A stretch of 64,000 nucleotides of DNA from contig NZ_JBPYCR010000017.1 in the NCBI RefSeq assembly GCF_051846915.1, positions 1-64,000 of the forward strand, in the 5' to 3' direction. Shown here piece by piece: positions 61,250 through 64,000 of the stretch (positions are counted from its first letter, which is position 1; each line of letters begins with the position of its first letter). Source of the stretch: JBPYCR01 sp051846915 (GTDB taxonomy: Bacteria > Bacillota > Bacilli > Bacillales > Amphibacillaceae). Position numbers and translations under genes: made by a program. The notes below the pieces were generated by a model. The model had not been told where the DNA came from. It was given only the letters and a program-made list of their open reading frames with translations, and searched no databases.

Positions 61250-61531
61250 TTAGCCTACAACAGCTAAAATATCACTTTCACGAAGAATTAAGTATTCAGC
61301 ACCTTCGTATTTCACTTCAGTACCGGCAAATTTAGAGAAAATAATACGGTCACCCTCTGCAACTTCTAATGCTATTTTTTCACCATTTACAATAGCACCT
61401 GAACCTACAGCTACTACCTTACCTTCTTGTGGTTTTTCTTGTGCAGAGTCCGGTAGAACAATACCGCTTGATGTTTTTTCCTCTTGCTCAACAAGCTCGA
61501 TCACAACACGATCTCCTAATGGTTTAATCAT
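61250..61531 (-). CDS. groES: Co-chaperonin GroES (Hsp10)
   Basis: A 93-residue co-chaperonin: IKPLGDRVVIELVEQEEKTS with the mobile loop SSGIVLPDSA, and the terminal ILRESDILAVV. It forms the lid of GroEL. It is first in the operon, directly behind a CIRCE operator, and has ribosome binding site AAGGAGG. Confidence 0.97.
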   Translation of the reverse strand: MIKPLGDRVVIELVEQEEKTSSGIVLPDSAQEKPQEGKVVAVGSGAIVNGEKIALEVAEGDRIIFSKFAGTEVKYEGAEYLILRESDILAVVG

Positions 61532-61569
61532 GTGACAGCCTCCTTAATTCGTTAATGGAATTTTCGTTA

Positions 61570-61596
61570 TTAGCACTCGGTCACGTTGAGTGCTAA
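61570..61596. promoter_or_regulatory. CIRCE operator (HrcA binding site)
   Basis: A perfect TTAGCACTC-N9-GAGTGCTAA, 39 nt upstream of groES. HrcA binds it and represses the operon in the absence of heat stress. Confidence 0.98.
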
Positions 61597-61607
61597 CACC
61601 AATTATT

Positions 61608-61636
61608 ATAATAAATAATATTCATGAAAAATGCAA
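61608..61636 (-). promoter_or_regulatory. groES-groEL sigma-A promoter
   Basis: TTGCAT (61636-61631), 17-nt spacer and TATTAT (61613-61608) on the minus strand. CIRCE begins 11 nt downstream of the -10 box, matching control by HrcA at the transcription start. Confidence 0.65.
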
Positions 61637-61831
61637 GCATTATCTTCTATTTTTATTTTAATTTATTCAAACCGTTCTAATATGTATGATTCGGTAAATA
61701 TGCTACTATCATAATAGTGTTTTGTTTTTGGCAATTTCCGTATCACTTTCTTGTGTTTAAAGCATGAAGCCATGCTTTCTGCAGAAATAGTGATACACGA
61801 ATTATATCAATGCTAAAGGAGTCGTGTCATT

Positions 61832-62554
61832 TTGCCAAGACGATATGGATACGTTATTTTAACATATATTGTAATGCAATTTTCCGCTTATTTGTTTACA
61901 CCTTTGCTTTTCTTACTCTTGCCGATCAGTAAATTCGAAGCAGCCATTTATTGGAGTTTATTCAGCTTTATTGCCGGGCTTGTTGTTGTCCTTTTGTTAA
62001 TGAAACCGGACATGAAAGACATGCCAGATCGAGCCGCCGCAGATGGTCCGTCCATTATTGTATGGAGTATTGTTGGTGTATTTATGGCTTATGCAGCTCA
62101 ATTTTTAGCCGTATTTATTGAAACGGAATTATTGGGAATTACTCCTGGATCAGAAAATACTGCAATGATTATGGAAATTACCCGAATGGCTCCTGTCTTT
62201 ATTATTATCCCTGCGATTATTGCACCAATTCTGGAAGAGATTATCTTTCGAAAAGTCATTTTCGGTACGTTATATAAAAAAACAAATTTCTTTATTGCTG
62301 CAGTCATTTCTGCATTTGTGTTCGGTATTATTCACGGAGAACCGATTCATATATTAATTTACGCTTCCATGGGCTTTGTTTTCGCTTTTCTTTATGTTAA
62401 AACAAAACGGATTATCGTTCCGATTATCGTCCATATGTGCTTAAATACAATTTCAGTTAGTTTGCAGCTTCTATTTGACCCTGAAGATCTTGAACGAATG
62501 ATTCAAGAACAGCAGGAAGTCTTAATGATGATATTGGGGGTTGGAATAATTTGA
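61832..62554 (+). CDS. ydiL: CPBP-family intramembrane metalloprotease (YdiL-like)
   Basis: A 240-residue membrane protein with about six helices. The conserved motifs EEIIFRK, the FGIIHGEP His and MCLNTI belong to the Abi/CPBP glutamic-type or metal intramembrane proteases. The start is TTG 61832 with AAAGGAG. In B. subtilis the homologue sits beside groES as well. The substrate is unknown. Confidence 0.87.
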   Translation: MPRRYGYVILTYIVMQFSAYLFTPLLFLLLPISKFEAAIYWSLFSFIAGLVVVLLLMKPDMKDMPDRAAADGPSIIVWSIVGVFMAYAAQFLAVFIETELLGITPGSENTAMIMEITRMAPVFIIIPAIIAPILEEIIFRKVIFGTLYKKTNFFIAAVISAFVFGIIHGEPIHILIYASMGFVFAFLYVKTKRIIVPIIVHMCLNTISVSLQLLFDPEDLERMIQEQQEVLMMILGVGII

Positions 62555-62733
62555 TTATGGCAATCGTTTACTTTATGATGGGCATTTTATTTACATTCAT
62601 CGCCATTCAAAGTGCCGGAGATTCCGGCTGGAGTATGATGACGATTTTACTTGCATTAATAGCCGCGCTAGATTTTGGTGTTGGTATCCGGTTTGTAAAA
62701 ACACGCTTTTCCTCAAATCGGAACAAACGATAA
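62551..62733 (+). CDS. ydiK: YdiK-family small membrane protein (DUF4305)
   Basis: A 60-residue protein with two membrane segments (about residues 3-21 and 28-47, ending RFVKTRFSSNRNKR). The start overlaps the YdiL stop by 4 nt (TTGA), though ATG 62557 is an alternative. It follows YdiL as in many Bacilli. Confidence 0.75.
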   Translation: MIMAIVYFMMGILFTFIAIQSAGDSGWSMMTILLALIAALDFGVGIRFVKTRFSSNRNKR

Positions 62734-62761
62734 TGAGATTTCTTATACCGTAGTAGGTGCA

Positions 62762-62794
62762 AAATTCGGCATAGCATAAGTGAATGCCGAATTT
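62762..62794. terminator. Terminator between ydiK and rex
   Basis: AAATTCGGCAT and ATGCCGAATTT stem, followed by CTTTAT on the plus side. It lies between the convergent YdiK and Rex genes and can serve both. Confidence 0.7.
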
Positions 62795-62820
62795 CTTTAT
62801 GTAATGATAACATCCCAACA

Positions 62821-63453
62821 TTATGCTTTCAGTGGATAGTGTTTTAAAAAATAGACCAATGCTTGTAGTTCAACAGATAAATCAATATGATGGACGCGTA
62901 CATGATCAGGAACAGAAATTCTCGCTGGAGTGAAATTTAAAATCCCTTCAATACCTTGAGATACAAGTGTTTCTGTTAGTTCCTCCGCTGCTGCAGATGG
63001 TACAGTTAAAATCGCCACTCGAACATCTCCTAATTTTTCCTTCAATTGATCGATATGATAAATCGGTATACCGGCAATTTCCGTTCCGATTTTATTACTA
63101 TTCGTATCAAATCCTTTAACTATTTTCGTATTATTATTGCGTAAAAAATTATAGTGCAAAAATGCAGTTCCCAAATTCCCAACACCGATTAAAGCGACTT
63201 CTGTCAGTTCGTCCTGATCAAGTGTTTTCCGAAAAAACCCAAGCAAATATTCTACGTTGTATCCGTACCCTTTCTTCCCCAATGCTCCAAAATATGAAAA
63301 ATCTCTGCGAATCGTTGCGGAATCGACTTTTACAGCTTCACTTAATTCTTTTGATGAAACACGTGTTTTTCCTTGGTGATTTAAGTTGTTTAAAAAACGG
63401 TAATATAACGGCAGTCTTTTTGCTGTGGCTTGTGGTATTTTATTGGTTGCCAT
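62821..63453 (-). CDS. rex: Redox-sensing repressor Rex
   Basis: A 210-residue repressor: winged helix (SSKELSEAVKVDSATIRRDF), then a Rossmann fold (ALIGVGNLGTAFLHYN) that reads the NADH/NAD+ ratio. It represses fermentation and respiration genes when NADH is low. ATG 63453 is used because GGGGGGAAG precedes it; this start lies inside the end of moaC by 14 nt, indicating coupled translation. Confidence 0.95.
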   Translation of the reverse strand: MATNKIPQATAKRLPLYYRFLNNLNHQGKTRVSSKELSEAVKVDSATIRRDFSYFGALGKKGYGYNVEYLLGFFRKTLDQDELTEVALIGVGNLGTAFLHYNFLRNNNTKIVKGFDTNSNKIGTEIAGIPIYHIDQLKEKLGDVRVAILTVPSAAAEELTETLVSQGIEGILNFTPARISVPDHVRVHHIDLSVELQALVYFLKHYPLKA

Positions 63454-63943
63454 CGTTATCTTCCCCCCGATAATAATCCCCTGATTTTCCACCTTTTTTC
63501 TCTAGTAGATATGTATTACCAATGACCATGCCTTTATCTATCGCTTTACACATATCATAGATAGTCAGAGCAGTTGCAGATGCTGCTGTTAGCGCTTCCA
63601 TTTCAACACCCGTACTTCCTTTTGTTTTCACAAAAGCTTCAATTTCCAACTCAAAGTTATTCTCATCTATCTGCCAACCAAATGTAATATCGACTCCCTT
63701 CAATTGTAAAGGATGGCACATCGGTATCCAGTCGGGTGTTTTTTTTGCGGCCATTATTCCGGCTACTTGTGCAACCGCTAGTACATCGCCCTTTTCAATC
63801 GTCCGAGCCGTTATTTTATCGTGAATTTCTTTTGTCACGAAGATGCTTGTTTTTGCTGTGGCTGTTCGTTCGGTTTCATTCTTGTTGCTTATATCAACCA
63901 TTCTCGCTCGCCCCTGCCCATTAAAGTGAGTGAATTTCGTCAT
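63440..63943 (-). CDS. moaC: Cyclic pyranopterin monophosphate synthase MoaC
   Basis: A 167-residue enzyme of molybdenum cofactor biosynthesis that turns the MoaA product into cPMP. Conserved MCHPLQLKGVD and GVEMEALTAASATALTIYDM are present. ATG 63943 (MTKFTHFN) is favoured, with GGGAG 9 nt before. It lies just before rex and overlaps it; other moa genes are not in the window. Confidence 0.93.
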   Translation of the reverse strand: MTKFTHFNGQGRARMVDISNKNETERTATAKTSIFVTKEIHDKITARTIEKGDVLAVAQVAGIMAAKKTPDWIPMCHPLQLKGVDITFGWQIDENNFELEIEAFVKTKGSTGVEMEALTAASATALTIYDMCKAIDKGMVIGNTYLLEKKGGKSGDYYRGEDNDGNQ

Positions 63944-64000
63944 ACAGTTCATCTCCCATTTTCTAGTCTATTTCCATTTTAACAGATAATAGAAAATAAA

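Overview
The window is low-GC Bacillaceae DNA. It most resembles a salt-tolerant relative of Virgibacillus or Oceanobacillus. Evidence for this is the groES-groEL pair behind a perfect CIRCE operator next to a YdiL/YdiK pair and a rex-moaC pair, a YtxJ-type bacillithiol-linked protein, a B. subtilis-type OpuAC glycine betaine receptor, an ectoine-hydrolase-like M24 protein, an MhqR quinone-resistance operon and strong Bacillus-type ribosome binding sites. The genus is an inference; no rRNA or tRNA gene is visible.

Layout. 0-4 kb: a MetX-like hydrolase, then an IS605-group TnpB element with a probable omega RNA that has replaced the 5' end of a DsrE-family gene. 4-10 kb: MscL with a zinc ribbon, a TetR regulator facing an ABC exporter whose ATPase gene carries an in-frame stop, two oxidoreductases and small unknowns. 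10-13.6 kb: an IS30 copy inserted directly after an apparent S-box (SAM) riboswitch and its terminator, then a YeeE-TusA sulfur-uptake pair. 13.9-19.3 kb: a leftward operon (nitrilase-like amidohydrolase, amino-acid permease, metallophosphoesterase, nucleotidyltransferase, ureohydrolase) behind a 26-bp palindrome; it looks like a catabolic or scavenging pathway for a guanidino or amide compound and is the least conventional gene set here. 19.4-25.8 kb: a mobile-element-rich stretch with a truncated second tusA, a group II intron sitting inside a 26-codon type I toxin gene, a frameshifted IS30 copy, and intact and degenerate copies of the same toxin/antisense-RNA module. 25.8-39 kb: a FAD/Rieske protein whose ribosome binding site lies in a long hairpin, lipoproteins, Dus, YtxJ and a decayed YtxJ copy, OpuAC, a second ABC exporter, a truncated haemoglobin and a further toxin module. 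39-42.5 kb: a response regulator, ABC ATPase, permease and histidine kinase in antimicrobial-peptide-sensing arrangement. 42.7-50.9 kb: YceI, the mhqR-centred ring-cleavage operon with an MhqR box, a TetR/DsbA/YdhR group and the DoeA-like hydrolase. 51.6-59 kb: a 1348-residue sortase-anchored lectin-like adhesin with six 72-residue repeats, next to a LytS-like sensor kinase and its response regulator. 59-64 kb: the conserved chaperone/redox core.

Working together: several units deal with electrophile and thiol stress (MhqR operon, YtxJ, DsbA-like protein, Rex, GroESL), with sulfur (YeeE/TusA, DsrE, an S-box leader) and with osmotic life (MscL, OpuAC, DoeA-like). Insertion elements have damaged or displaced many of the accessory genes, leaving fragments at 3.8, 4.5, 19.5, 33.9, 42.6 and 59.2 kb.
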